From assembly GCF_042435035.1 (NCBI RefSeq), contig NZ_JBHMQT010000009.1, forward strand, positions 124,001 to 188,000: a stretch of DNA of 64,000 nucleotides, given 5' to 3'. Below the pieces are notes generated by a model. It ran no database searches, had not been told where the DNA came from, and saw only the letters and a program-made list of their open reading frames with translations. Numbering within the stretch: position 1 is the first letter of the stretch; the number at the start of each line of letters is the position of its first letter. A program made the translations under genes and the position numbers. Source of the DNA: Sphaerimonospora cavernae. GTDB lineage: Bacteria > Actinomycetota > Actinomycetes > Streptosporangiales > Streptosporangiaceae. Below are positions 18,301 through 25,681 of this stretch, piece by piece.

Positions 18301-21021
18301 TTCGATCTCGCCGAGCTCGACCCGGTAGCCGCGGATCTTCACCTGCAGGTCGCGGCGGCCCAGGAACTCCAGGTCTCCGGAGGCGGACCACCGGCCGAGG
18401 TCCCCCGTGCGGTACATCCGCGCCCCCGGTGAGCCGTAGGGGTCGGGGAGGAACCGGTCGGCGGTCAGGCCGGGCCTGCCGAGGTAGCCACGGGCCAGCC
18501 GGTCGCCGCCGAGGTAGATCTCTCCGGGGACGCCGATCGGAACCGGGCGCAGCCGCTCGTCCAGCACGTACGTCCGCGCGCCGGGCAGTGGCGAGCCGAT
18601 GGGCAGGCTCATGGCCGCCTCGGCCGGGCCGTGCGGGGCGGGCATCGTACCCACGTCGTAGGTGGTGATGCCGACCGTCGCCTCGGTCGGGCCATAGTGG
18701 TTTACCACCCGGCATCGGCCCGACGCCGCCAACTCGGCGGCCCACCCGCGCGGCGCGGCCTCACCCCCCAAGATCAGCAGCTTCCTGGGCAGTAGATCGG
18801 CCGGGCCGGCATCGGCCAGCAGTGCGGCCAGATGTGATGGGGTGATCTTCAGGTAGTCGACCTCGGCCCGCCGGAAGATCTCCGCCAACTCGGGGCCCGC
18901 GGTGCGCGAGGGCACCAGATGCAGTGTGCCGCCGGTCAGCAGGCACAGGTAGAAAGTGGTGACGCCGAAGTCGAAGGCCAACGACTGCAGTAGCGCGAAG
19001 GACGACCCTGGCTCCACGCCCAGCCGCCGGCGTACCCCGGCGAGGTAGGTCAGTACCTCCTGGTGCTGTACGGCGACGCCCTTCGGCTTCCCCGTGGTCC
19101 CGGAGGTGTAGATCACGTAGGCCAGATCGTCCGGTGATCGCGCGACGTTCGAGATCTCCGCGGTCTCCGCGGTCTCCGCGGTGTGCGGGGTTTCGTCGGG
19201 ACCGCCCAGGAAGACGGTGGTGACCTCGCCGGGCAGGCGGTCGCACAGGTCGGCATCGGTGATCACGATGCGGGTGTCCGCGTCGGACAGCAGGTAGGCG
19301 AGCCGGCTCTCCGGATGCTCGGGATCGAGCGGTAGGTAGGCCGCGCCGGCCTTCAGCACGCCGAGCACCGCGACCGCCAGGTCAACCGACTGCTCCAGGC
19401 AGATCGCCACACGCTCATCCGGGCCCACTCCGAGCCGCCGTAGCCGCCGCGCGAGTCCGTCGGCCGCCGCGTCCAGTTCGCGGTAGGTGAGCGAGTGCGC
19501 ACCGCACACCACGGCGGTGGCCGCCGGCGTGCGCGCGGCCTGCTCGGCGATCGCCTCATCCAACCGCGTCGACTCGTGCCGCGGATCGCCTTCTGCCGGC
19601 TGACCGAACGCGAGCACCCGGTCGCGCTCCTGTGGAGGGAGGATTTCCAGATCGGAGATCCTCGCCGCGGGATCGGCGACGATCGACCTGAGCAGGTTCT
19701 CGAAGCACTCCGTCAGCCGGACGATCGTTTCCGGCCGGAACAGCTCCGTGCGGTAGGTGAAGTTGCCGTGCAGACCATCATCGCCCATGTCCGTCAGGTA
19801 CAGGGCGAGATCGAACCTGCTGGCCCGTACCTCGAACGGGTAGGCCGACATGGCCAACCCCTGGGTCCGCAGCGGCGCCGACCGGTAGTTCTGCAGTGCG
19901 AACATCACCTGGAACACCGGCGACCTGCTCACGTCGCGCTCGACGGCCAACTCGTCGACGAGCCGGTCGAACGGCAGCTCCTGGTGCGCGTAGGCGTCGA
20001 GCGCCGTCTCGCGTACCCGGGCGAGCAACCCGGTGAAGGTGGGGTCGCCGGACAGGTCCGCCCGCATCGGCAGGGAGTTGATGAAGAGCCCGACCACCCG
20101 CTCCAGCTCGGGCAGGACGCGTCCGGACGTCGGCGATCCGACCGCGAAATCGTGCTGACCGGAGTAGCGGGCGAGGAGCACCTGAAACGCGGCGAGCAGC
20201 GTCATGTACGGTGTGGCGCCATGCCTGCGGCCCAGCGCTTCCAGCGCGTCGGCCAGCTCGCGATCCAGCGTCATGCCGTGGGCCGCGCCCTCCCAGCCCT
20301 GCTCCGGCGGGCGCGGCAGATCGGTCGGCAGCGCCAGCGGGGGCAGCCCGGCCAACTGCTTCCGCCAGTAGCGGATGTCGTCTTCGTAGGACCGGTCACG
20401 CTCCCAGAGCGCGTAGTCGCCGTACTGCACGGGCGGCGGCACGAGGGCGGCGTCGGTCCCGGTCCGGTACGCCTCGTGCAGGGCGAGGAGTTCCTCCAGC
20501 ACGATGTCGCAGGACCAGCCGTCGGTGACGGCGTGATGCATGGTCAGGAGCAGCACGTGGTCGCCGGGGCCGAGCCGGACGAGCAGCGCCCGCAGCGGTG
20601 GGCCCTCGGCCAGATCGAACGGCCGGTCCAGCTCCTCCCGGATGGCGGCCGGGTCGTCCGACCGCCGCGACTCGACCACCGGCTCGTCGTCCAGCACGAT
20701 CTCGGGCGTGCCGTCGTCGGTGGTGACGAACCTGCTGCGCAGGCTCTCGTGGCGGCGGGCGACCTCGACGAGGGCGTGGTCCAGGGCGGCGGCGTCGAGG
20801 TCGCCTTCCAGCCGGACGGCGAACGCGACGGTGTACGCGGTGGTGCCCGGGGCGTACTGTTCGAGGAACCACAGCCGTGCCTGCGCGTGTGACAGCGGCG
20901 GGTGGACACCGGCCGGACGCCTGGGCACGGTGGTCGTCTCGCGCCGGGCCTTCAACCGCTGGGCCAGCAGTGCCTGTTTCGCCGGCGAGAGACCGCCGGG
21001 GGACAGGTCGGCTACGGACAT
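15379..21021 (-). CDS. NRPS C-A-T-TE module fused to an MFS exporter
   Basis: A 1880-residue fusion in one uninterrupted frame. Condensation domain about 40-470 (HHAVTDG at 162-168). Adenylation domain about 490-1010 (YTSGTTGKPKG; NHYGPTE; YRTGDLGRW). Carrier GGHSL with Ser1059. Thioesterase about 1115-1355, where the nucleophile elbow reads GHCGLG, so Cys1191 replaces Ser; Asp1308 (VGERDP) and His1338 (EAGHFF) complete a triad. A linker of about 60 residues leads to an MFS domain of the EntS/MFS_3 kind from about residue 1420, with many hydrophobic helices. Read against GrsA, the specificity pocket is D-F-T-K-I-G-H-V-G-K, closest to Asp-type codes. The ATG overlaps the E2 stop (TGATG). The likely role is last extension, release and export; NRPS/MFS fusions are known as an annotation class. 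Confidence 0.92.
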   Translation of the reverse strand: MSVADLSPGGLSPAKQALLAQRLKARRETTTVPRRPAGVHPPLSHAQARLWFLEQYAPGTTAYTVAFAVRLEGDLDAAALDHALVEVARRHESLRSRFVTTDDGTPEIVLDDEPVVESRRSDDPAAIREELDRPFDLAEGPPLRALLVRLGPGDHVLLLTMHHAVTDGWSCDIVLEELLALHEAYRTGTDAALVPPPVQYGDYALWERDRSYEDDIRYWRKQLAGLPPLALPTDLPRPPEQGWEGAAHGMTLDRELADALEALGRRHGATPYMTLLAAFQVLLARYSGQHDFAVGSPTSGRVLPELERVVGLFINSLPMRADLSGDPTFTGLLARVRETALDAYAHQELPFDRLVDELAVERDVSRSPVFQVMFALQNYRSAPLRTQGLAMSAYPFEVRASRFDLALYLTDMGDDGLHGNFTYRTELFRPETIVRLTECFENLLRSIVADPAARISDLEILPPQERDRVLAFGQPAEGDPRHESTRLDEAIAEQAARTPAATAVVCGAHSLTYRELDAAADGLARRLRRLGVGPDERVAICLEQSVDLAVAVLGVLKAGAAYLPLDPEHPESRLAYLLSDADTRIVITDADLCDRLPGEVTTVFLGGPDETPHTAETAETAEISNVARSPDDLAYVIYTSGTTGKPKGVAVQHQEVLTYLAGVRRRLGVEPGSSFALLQSLAFDFGVTTFYLCLLTGGTLHLVPSRTAGPELAEIFRRAEVDYLKITPSHLAALLADAGPADLLPRKLLILGGEAAPRGWAAELAASGRCRVVNHYGPTEATVGITTYDVGTMPAPHGPAEAAMSLPIGSPLPGARTYVLDERLRPVPIGVPGEIYLGGDRLARGYLGRPGLTADRFLPDPYGSPGARMYRTGDLGRWSASGDLEFLGRRDLQVKIRGYRVELGEIETVLADHPSVAQAVVEPRGEQLVAYLVARPGTNAPGGATDGVPDARVPDAVVPDAVVPDAVVPDAADVRAWLADRLPAYMIPARYAWLAELPLKSHGKVDRARLPEPEADVPAAAYVAPATEAEETVARVWTEILEVERVGALDDFFALGGHSLLAMRVIARLRKAYPDRPITVLDVFKHRTVRELARLLEAGSDAPRTLLHRLTAARPATTTLVCVPYGGGSAVVYQPLADALPDDWALYSVAVPGHELGEESRPFDEVVQGCVAEITEIMGGSPGPLVLYGHCGLGVMLTTEIARRLEAVGRPVEAVYLGGIFPFARPGRGLAWLGTLMDRLAGDQARVNALTAAGLDVDDLDRDQIKLIVENRRQGTRDAERYFTRLFEQQEDGPLVAAPVISVVGERDPAAEFYQERYREWHRVAETAACVVIDEAGHFFMKYRAAELAEIITTTHDTIAEGRTETIERDEARTWWLQGVSQEDSEPGNESADAPTGGSAEISSGETPPGSRQGPRPSMRRFLLVAAGQLVSITGSALTEFAIPIWIYLTTGSLARFALFAVLGLVPGMLVAPLAGAVVDRYDRRKVMLAGDIGAGGTQLALGILLWTGNLQIWHIYPLLVCLSIALTFQRLAYGSAIPQLVPKRFLGHANGVVQMVTGTAQLIVPLIAVGLMAVIGLEGILVIDVISYVVATLTVALIRFPRTMAWRRRESVLAEMMGGVRYSWGNRGFRGMLFYFAALNVFLSPLFLMISPLVLSFASLADVGRVSFAGGLGAFLGGLTMAAWGGPRRRRLYGVLLATLTLSVFCLLTGLRPNLFLIGVGAFGMSLCLTLLNGVYATIIQVKVPQRFHGRVIALNTLVAWSTLPIGFGLVAPYGASVLEPLLASDGPLAGTAGVLLGTGPGRGIGFMYACFAIAIAAIALVSLRIRALRRFDTEVPDALPDDLVGYQALTDRLAAGTAAHASPHRDVPAPLSEQAAGR
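18111..18180. repeat. 15-bp tandem repeat inside NRPS coding sequence
   Basis: CATCGGGAAC recurs at 18111, 18126, 18141, 18156 and 18171, giving five 15-bp units. They encode repeated VPDAV in the adenylation C-terminal subdomain linker (about residues 948-971 of the NRPS/MFS protein). The length is a multiple of three, so copy-number change would keep frame. Confidence 0.9.
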
Positions 21022-22175
21022 CAGGTCAGCCCTTCGACGGTGGCTTTGAGCGCGTTCAGGAAGAGGGCGGCGTCCCTGCCGTTGATCAGGCGGTGGTCGT
21101 AGGCCAGGCCGATGTCGGCGAGGGCGCCGTCACGTGCTTCGGTGACGGCGAGCGCGCACACGGTGCCGGGGAAGACGAACGGGATCGCCAGGACGACCCC
21201 GTGGTCGGTGTGCAGGGTGACGACGAAGTTCGCGCCGGTGAGGTCGCTCTCCTTGAACTCGCCGGTGGTGGCGGCGAGCCGGTGCTTCATCAGCGTGGTC
21301 GCGATGTCCCTGGTGGTACGGCTCGCGGCGTCATGGATGACCGGGACGTACAGTCCCTCGCCCAGGTCGATGGTGACGCCGATGTCGGGGGCCTCGGCCA
21401 GCAGGGCCCGGGTGCCGTCGGGTGTGGCGAAGAACAGCGGAAACCGTTCATGCAGGCCCGCGACCGCCTGGACGAAGATCTCGGCGAGACCTACCGGGCG
21501 GCGAATCTCTTTTGTCTTGGCCCGCGCGTACGCCGAAGCCGGCCCGAGGTCCATGCGTACGACGGCGTACGCGGCGGGAATGGTCTGATGGGAGAGCTCG
21601 ACGGATCTGGCGACCGCCCGCTGGACCCGCGGGAGCCGGTGCTCCTCCCGCCCGTTTCCCGCCGTGGTCGAGGCGGGGTCTCCGGCAGCGGGATTTTCTC
21701 GTGGACTCGGAGTTTCCCCGGTGCCCGGGCCTTCGCTCCCGCCACGCCGGTGATCAAGATGTTCGATGTCGGCCCGCCTGACGACGGGGATCCCGAGGGC
21801 CCTGACGCGTTCGATGTCGATGCCGAGCTCATCGATGAGCGCCTGCGCGGGGGCCGTGATGAGCGGCGAAGCCCCGTCACCCGCGCCGTCACCCGCGCCG
21901 GTGTCCGTTGCCGCGGCGTGCGGACCGGTCGGTTGTTCCTCGCCTGCGCTGCTTATCCTGGCCAACACATCGCCCGGATGGCACCAGACGCCCGCCCGCA
22001 GCACATGGCGGAGGACGCCGGAGGAACCTGCGACGAGTTCCTCCGCGGCCTTGGAGGTCTCCACCAGCACGACCACGTCGTCCTCGTGCACCTGCGCACC
22101 ATCGGAGAGCAGCCACTCGACGAGGAGATATTCGGTGTCATTGTTGTTCAGCTTGGGCACACGGAGTTCAGCCAC
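21021..22175 (-). CDS. 2-oxoacid dehydrogenase E2-like acyltransferase
   Basis: A 384-residue lipoyl-dependent acyltransferase. Lipoyl domain 1-75 with the lipoyl lysine K42 (VETSKAAEEL). E3-binding domain about 105-145 (ITAPAQALIDELGIDIERVR). Pro/Gly/Thr-rich linker. Catalytic domain from about 170 to the end. The catalytic HxxxDG motif reads DHRLINGR: His361 is present but the usual Asp is Asn365. The start is GTG and overlaps the E1beta stop by 8 bp. In this operon the complex probably makes an acyl thioester for the assembly line, by analogy with pyruvate-dehydrogenase-like loading enzymes of the quinocarcin/naphthyridinomycin pathways; the substrate is unknown. A catabolic branched-chain complex is the alternative. 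Confidence 0.85.
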   Translation of the reverse strand: MAELRVPKLNNNDTEYLLVEWLLSDGAQVHEDDVVVLVETSKAAEELVAGSSGVLRHVLRAGVWCHPGDVLARISSAGEEQPTGPHAAATDTGAGDGAGDGASPLITAPAQALIDELGIDIERVRALGIPVVRRADIEHLDHRRGGSEGPGTGETPSPRENPAAGDPASTTAGNGREEHRLPRVQRAVARSVELSHQTIPAAYAVVRMDLGPASAYARAKTKEIRRPVGLAEIFVQAVAGLHERFPLFFATPDGTRALLAEAPDIGVTIDLGEGLYVPVIHDAASRTTRDIATTLMKHRLAATTGEFKESDLTGANFVVTLHTDHGVVLAIPFVFPGTVCALAVTEARDGALADIGLAYDHRLINGRDAALFLNALKATVEGLT

Positions 22176-23163
22176 GGAGGGTCTTCCTGATCGCGCTGTG
22201 GATCGTGGTCTCGTTCACCAGAGCCGCCCGTTCGAGATGGGCCGCGGTGGGAATGACACCGCCGGGGGAGTGGATCAACGAGACCGGCCGGGCCAGGCGT
22301 CCCCAGTGCCGCTGATGCACAAGATGCGCCACCTCGGCGCCCCACGTCCCCCCGCCGGTGCTCTCCTCGACGACGAACACGTTGCGCGCGGTGGTCACCT
22401 CCCGGTCGAACGTGTCGGACACGTCGAACGGATACAGCCTGGACGGCACCAGCAACGTGCAGACGATCTCCTCCTCCACCAGCAGCGAGCGCATCGCGGC
22501 CAGCACCCGATGCGCCACCCCGCCGGGTGCGATGATCACGCAGTCGGGAGAGGCGTCAAGGAACACCCTGGCCACGCCGCCGGTCGTCTCCAGGGAGAAC
22601 GGCGGCTCCACCTCGCCCATCCGGCGCGTGTAGAGAACCTTGTCCTCGAAGAACACGCACGGTTCCGCATGGGCGAACATCTCCTCGAACACGGCCAGGT
22701 TGTCGTGGAACGGCGACAGCTCGTAGAGCGGCAGCCCGGGGATGCCGACGAAATGCTTCTGCGGGCTCTGACTGTGCGTCGGCCCGTAGCCGCGTCCACC
22801 GCCGACCGGGCAGCGTACGACCATGCGCATCGGCAGGCGGGAGCCGTACATGGAGACGGACTTCGAGGCGAAGTTGAGCAACTGGTCGAAGGCGAGCGCG
22901 ACGAAGTCCCCGAACATGATCTCGACGATCGCTAGGTCTCCGGAGAGCGCGAGCCCGGCGGCGACCCCGGTGATGGCGCTCTCACTGATCGGAGTCGACA
23001 GGACGCGATCGGGGAAACGCGTGGACAGCCCGCGTGTGATCTTGAAGGCGCCGCCGTACGGATCGACGACGTCCTCTCCCAGCACATAGAGGTCCGACTC
23101 TCGGGCGAGCAGGGTGGCCAGCGCCGTGTTGAGGTTCTCGCCGACCCTCACGGTCGCTCCCAT
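22168..23163 (-). CDS. 2-oxoacid dehydrogenase E1 component, beta subunit
   Basis: A 331-residue beta subunit of a thiamine-diphosphate-dependent E1. The ThDP-activating glutamate lies at about E30 (VLGEDVVDPYGG) or E61 (STPISESAITG), both family motifs. The C-terminal transketolase domain contains VFFEDKVLYTRR and NVFVVEESTGGGTWGAEVAH. It overlaps the E1alpha gene by 16 bp and the E2 gene by 8 bp, so the three subunits are coupled and probably made in fixed ratio. No E3 dihydrolipoamide dehydrogenase gene is present in the window. Confidence 0.93.
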   Translation of the reverse strand: MGATVRVGENLNTALATLLARESDLYVLGEDVVDPYGGAFKITRGLSTRFPDRVLSTPISESAITGVAAGLALSGDLAIVEIMFGDFVALAFDQLLNFASKSVSMYGSRLPMRMVVRCPVGGGRGYGPTHSQSPQKHFVGIPGLPLYELSPFHDNLAVFEEMFAHAEPCVFFEDKVLYTRRMGEVEPPFSLETTGGVARVFLDASPDCVIIAPGGVAHRVLAAMRSLLVEEEIVCTLLVPSRLYPFDVSDTFDREVTTARNVFVVEESTGGGTWGAEVAHLVHQRHWGRLARPVSLIHSPGGVIPTAAHLERAALVNETTIHSAIRKTLRG

Positions 23164-24122
23164 CGCGACGGCGGCCGAGCCGCGACCTCCGCCGCGATCT
23201 CGTCGATGTGGGCGCGGGCCCGCGCGTCCAACCGGCGGAAGCGCTCCGGGTCAACCGCCGCGCACCGTGCGTACCAGTCCCGCTCGCGCAAGTCCTGGAC
23301 GGCCTGGTCGGGCCGGGTGTCGTCACCCTTGCTGTGCGGTCCGAGGCGCCGGGTGACGAACTCGACGACGAGGGGCGCGGAATGGGAACGCACCCATGCG
23401 ACCAGAGGTTCGAGCGTGTGGCGGATCCCGGCGACGTCGGAGGTCTCGATCAGGCGGTGGTCGACGTCGAAGGCGGCCGCCCGGCCCGCGATGCTTCCCG
23501 CCAGATGCCGGGGGGTGGGCGTCGACTGGGCGATGCCGTTGTTCTCGACGACGACGAGCAGCGGCAACGCCCACAGCGACGCGATGTTGAACGTCTCGTA
23601 GACCGCTCCCTCACCGAACGTGCCGTCCCCGATGTAGACGCAGGCGAGCCGGCCGGGCTCGGCGCGCTTGAGGTGCAGCGCCACACCCGCGGCCACGGGC
23701 AGGCTCTCCCCCTGGACTCCGGTGGACAGGAAGCGCTCCCTGCGGATGTGCTGGCTGCCGCCGACCCCGTCGCAGACCGCGCCCTCCCGACCCATGATCT
23801 CCGCGAACAGCCCGGCGGGGTCGCGGAAGCGCGCCAGGTAGTGGCCGTGGCCGCGGTGGTTGCTGAACACGTGGTCGCGGGGGTCGAGCAGCCCCTCCAT
23901 CGCGACCGGGATGTATTCCTGGCCCAGGCAGGTGTGGGTGGTGCCGTTGAGCAGGCCCCTGCCGTACAGATCGAGCAGTTTCAGCTCGAATGCCCGGATC
24001 GTCAGCATGAGTGAGAGGTCTTCCTCGTCCAGGCGGATCGACTCCACCGGGGAAACCGCCATCGTCGCGACGGCAGGTGCGGCCGTCGTCTCACTCATCA
24101 AACCGGTGAACGGGCGCGTCAT
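23148..24122 (-). CDS. 2-oxoacid dehydrogenase E1 component, alpha subunit
   Basis: A 324-residue ThDP-binding alpha subunit. The cofactor motif runs from GDG (165-167) to NN (194-195), with YIGDGTFGEGAVYETFN and LLVVVENN. HRGHGHYLARF and STGVQGESLPVAAG match the acetoin/pyruvate/branched-chain E1alpha family. It decarboxylates a 2-oxo acid and passes the acyl group to lipoyl-E2; which 2-oxo acid is not readable. The ATG at 24122 overlaps the stop of the C-T gene (ATGA); an internal ATG at 24098 is a possible alternative start. Confidence 0.93.
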   Translation of the reverse strand: MTRPFTGLMSETTAAPAVATMAVSPVESIRLDEEDLSLMLTIRAFELKLLDLYGRGLLNGTTHTCLGQEYIPVAMEGLLDPRDHVFSNHRGHGHYLARFRDPAGLFAEIMGREGAVCDGVGGSQHIRRERFLSTGVQGESLPVAAGVALHLKRAEPGRLACVYIGDGTFGEGAVYETFNIASLWALPLLVVVENNGIAQSTPTPRHLAGSIAGRAAAFDVDHRLIETSDVAGIRHTLEPLVAWVRSHSAPLVVEFVTRRLGPHSKGDDTRPDQAVQDLRERDWYARCAAVDPERFRRLDARARAHIDEIAAEVAARPPSRWERP

Positions 24123-25681
24123 CGGCGGATCACCTGGAGCACGCCGGCGATCGTCGGATTGTCGAAGAAGTCGTCCAACTCGACCTCCACGCCCAGCCGC
24201 TTGCGCATGCGGGCGATGATCTGGGTGATGGTCAGGGAGTGGCCGCCGAGATCGAAGATGTCGTCGTGCGGCTCGATGGGAGCAAGCTTGAGCACCTCCT
24301 CCCAGATGGTGCGGATTTCGGCGGCCAGTGGATCGTTCAGGTTCGCCCCTGCCGGGGGGCTCACCCCCGTCGAACCGGACGCGGCTCCGTCGCCGGCGGT
24401 GCTGAGGCCCGCCGTGGCCGGTGCGGCGCTCTGGACGGGCCGGGCGGCCATGGTTTCCCGGGTCGGCGACGCGTCCAGGGGCCGGGTGGGGTCCTGGGCG
24501 ACCGCTGCCAGCACCGCCCGCAGGTCGTCGGCGAACCCGATCGGGTCGGTCAGCTCGTCCGGGTCGTACCGGAGGCTGACCGTCATTCCCGGCACGGACT
24601 CCATTCCCGGCGTGGTCTCCGCCGTCTGGTCAAGGACCTGGAGTTGCAGTGCGCCCCGCACCGCATAGTTGAACGCCAGCCAGTCGACCTGGCCGAGCGC
24701 GTTGTCCGGATCGGGGCGAGGGGTCTGCGATCCGCGCCGGTAGCTGATCGAGACGGGAGTGAGCGCCGCGTGCGGCTTCAGCCCGGAGACCGCCCTGGCC
24801 AGCGGGACCTCGCGATAGGCGTACAGGCTCCTGAGCTCGGCACGCAGGCCCGCGGCGAACGTGGTGAACGGCGCGCCGGGCGGTGGGCTGGAGAAGACGG
24901 GCAGTTCGTTGACGAAGGGGCCGATGTGCCCCTCCGACGCGGCGGTGCGGGTCGACAGGTCGACCGCGGTGACGACGTCGGCGTTGCCGTACGACATGAG
25001 AAGCGCGTGCAGCGCCGCCAGCAGCACCTCAAACCTGGTCAGACCGGGTAGTCCGGGGACGTCGAGCGCGAACTCCAGCACCTGACCCGGGTGACCCCGG
25101 CGGGAGCGGAGTTCCCCGCCGGGCACGAGCGTCCCGCCTGGTTCACGCCACCTGTCCGCCCAGAAGACGCGAGCCTCGTCGAGCACGGCGGCCACCCGCT
25201 CCCGCTGACCGGCGGCGTGATCCACCTGAGCCTGGTCTGCTTGAGTGAGGGGTCCGAGCAGGGGTGGCTCGGCACCGTTCGCGATGGCGGCGAGGTCGGC
25301 GACCAGGATGTCCTTCGACGCGCCGTCGAAGACCAGGTGGTGCGCGACGATCACGAAGGTGTCGCCGACGAGCGTGAAGCGGATCAGCGGGCCGTTCTCC
25401 AGATCGAACGGCCGCCTGATCGCCTCCGCCACCGACTCACCCGTCTCCAACGACGGGATTCGAGTGGCCGGTACCAGGTGTGGTACGCCGTCAAGCGCCC
25501 GTACGGCGCTGCCCAGCAGCGGATGACGTGCCACCACGCCCGCGCACGCCTTCGCCAGCACGGCCGGATCCGGAATCGGTGAACCATCGAAGCGGATCAA
25601 GATCGGCATGTGGTAGGCCGATCCCGCCCCCATCCGCTCGGTGACCCACATTCCATGCTGGGCGAACGAGACCTGCGTCAT
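24119..25681 (-). CDS. NRPS condensation-carrier (C-T) didomain protein
   Basis: A 520-residue protein with a condensation domain (about 1-420) and a carrier domain (about 440-520) but no adenylation domain. The catalytic motif is HHLVFDG at 114-120. The carrier attachment site is DLGGHSL with Ser482. Its carrier must be loaded in trans, by a free ligase, an adenylation domain on another protein, or the E1/E2 complex. Between the domains is an Ala/Ser/Gly/Thr-rich linker. The start overlaps the stop of the ligase gene upstream (ATGA). The 25681 start gives a clean condensation N-terminus (MTQVSFAQHGMWVTERM) although the frame is open further upstream. Confidence 0.9.
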   Translation of the reverse strand: MTQVSFAQHGMWVTERMGAGSAYHMPILIRFDGSPIPDPAVLAKACAGVVARHPLLGSAVRALDGVPHLVPATRIPSLETGESVAEAIRRPFDLENGPLIRFTLVGDTFVIVAHHLVFDGASKDILVADLAAIANGAEPPLLGPLTQADQAQVDHAAGQRERVAAVLDEARVFWADRWREPGGTLVPGGELRSRRGHPGQVLEFALDVPGLPGLTRFEVLLAALHALLMSYGNADVVTAVDLSTRTAASEGHIGPFVNELPVFSSPPPGAPFTTFAAGLRAELRSLYAYREVPLARAVSGLKPHAALTPVSISYRRGSQTPRPDPDNALGQVDWLAFNYAVRGALQLQVLDQTAETTPGMESVPGMTVSLRYDPDELTDPIGFADDLRAVLAAVAQDPTRPLDASPTRETMAARPVQSAAPATAGLSTAGDGAASGSTGVSPPAGANLNDPLAAEIRTIWEEVLKLAPIEPHDDIFDLGGHSLTITQIIARMRKRLGVEVELDDFFDNPTIAGVLQVIRR

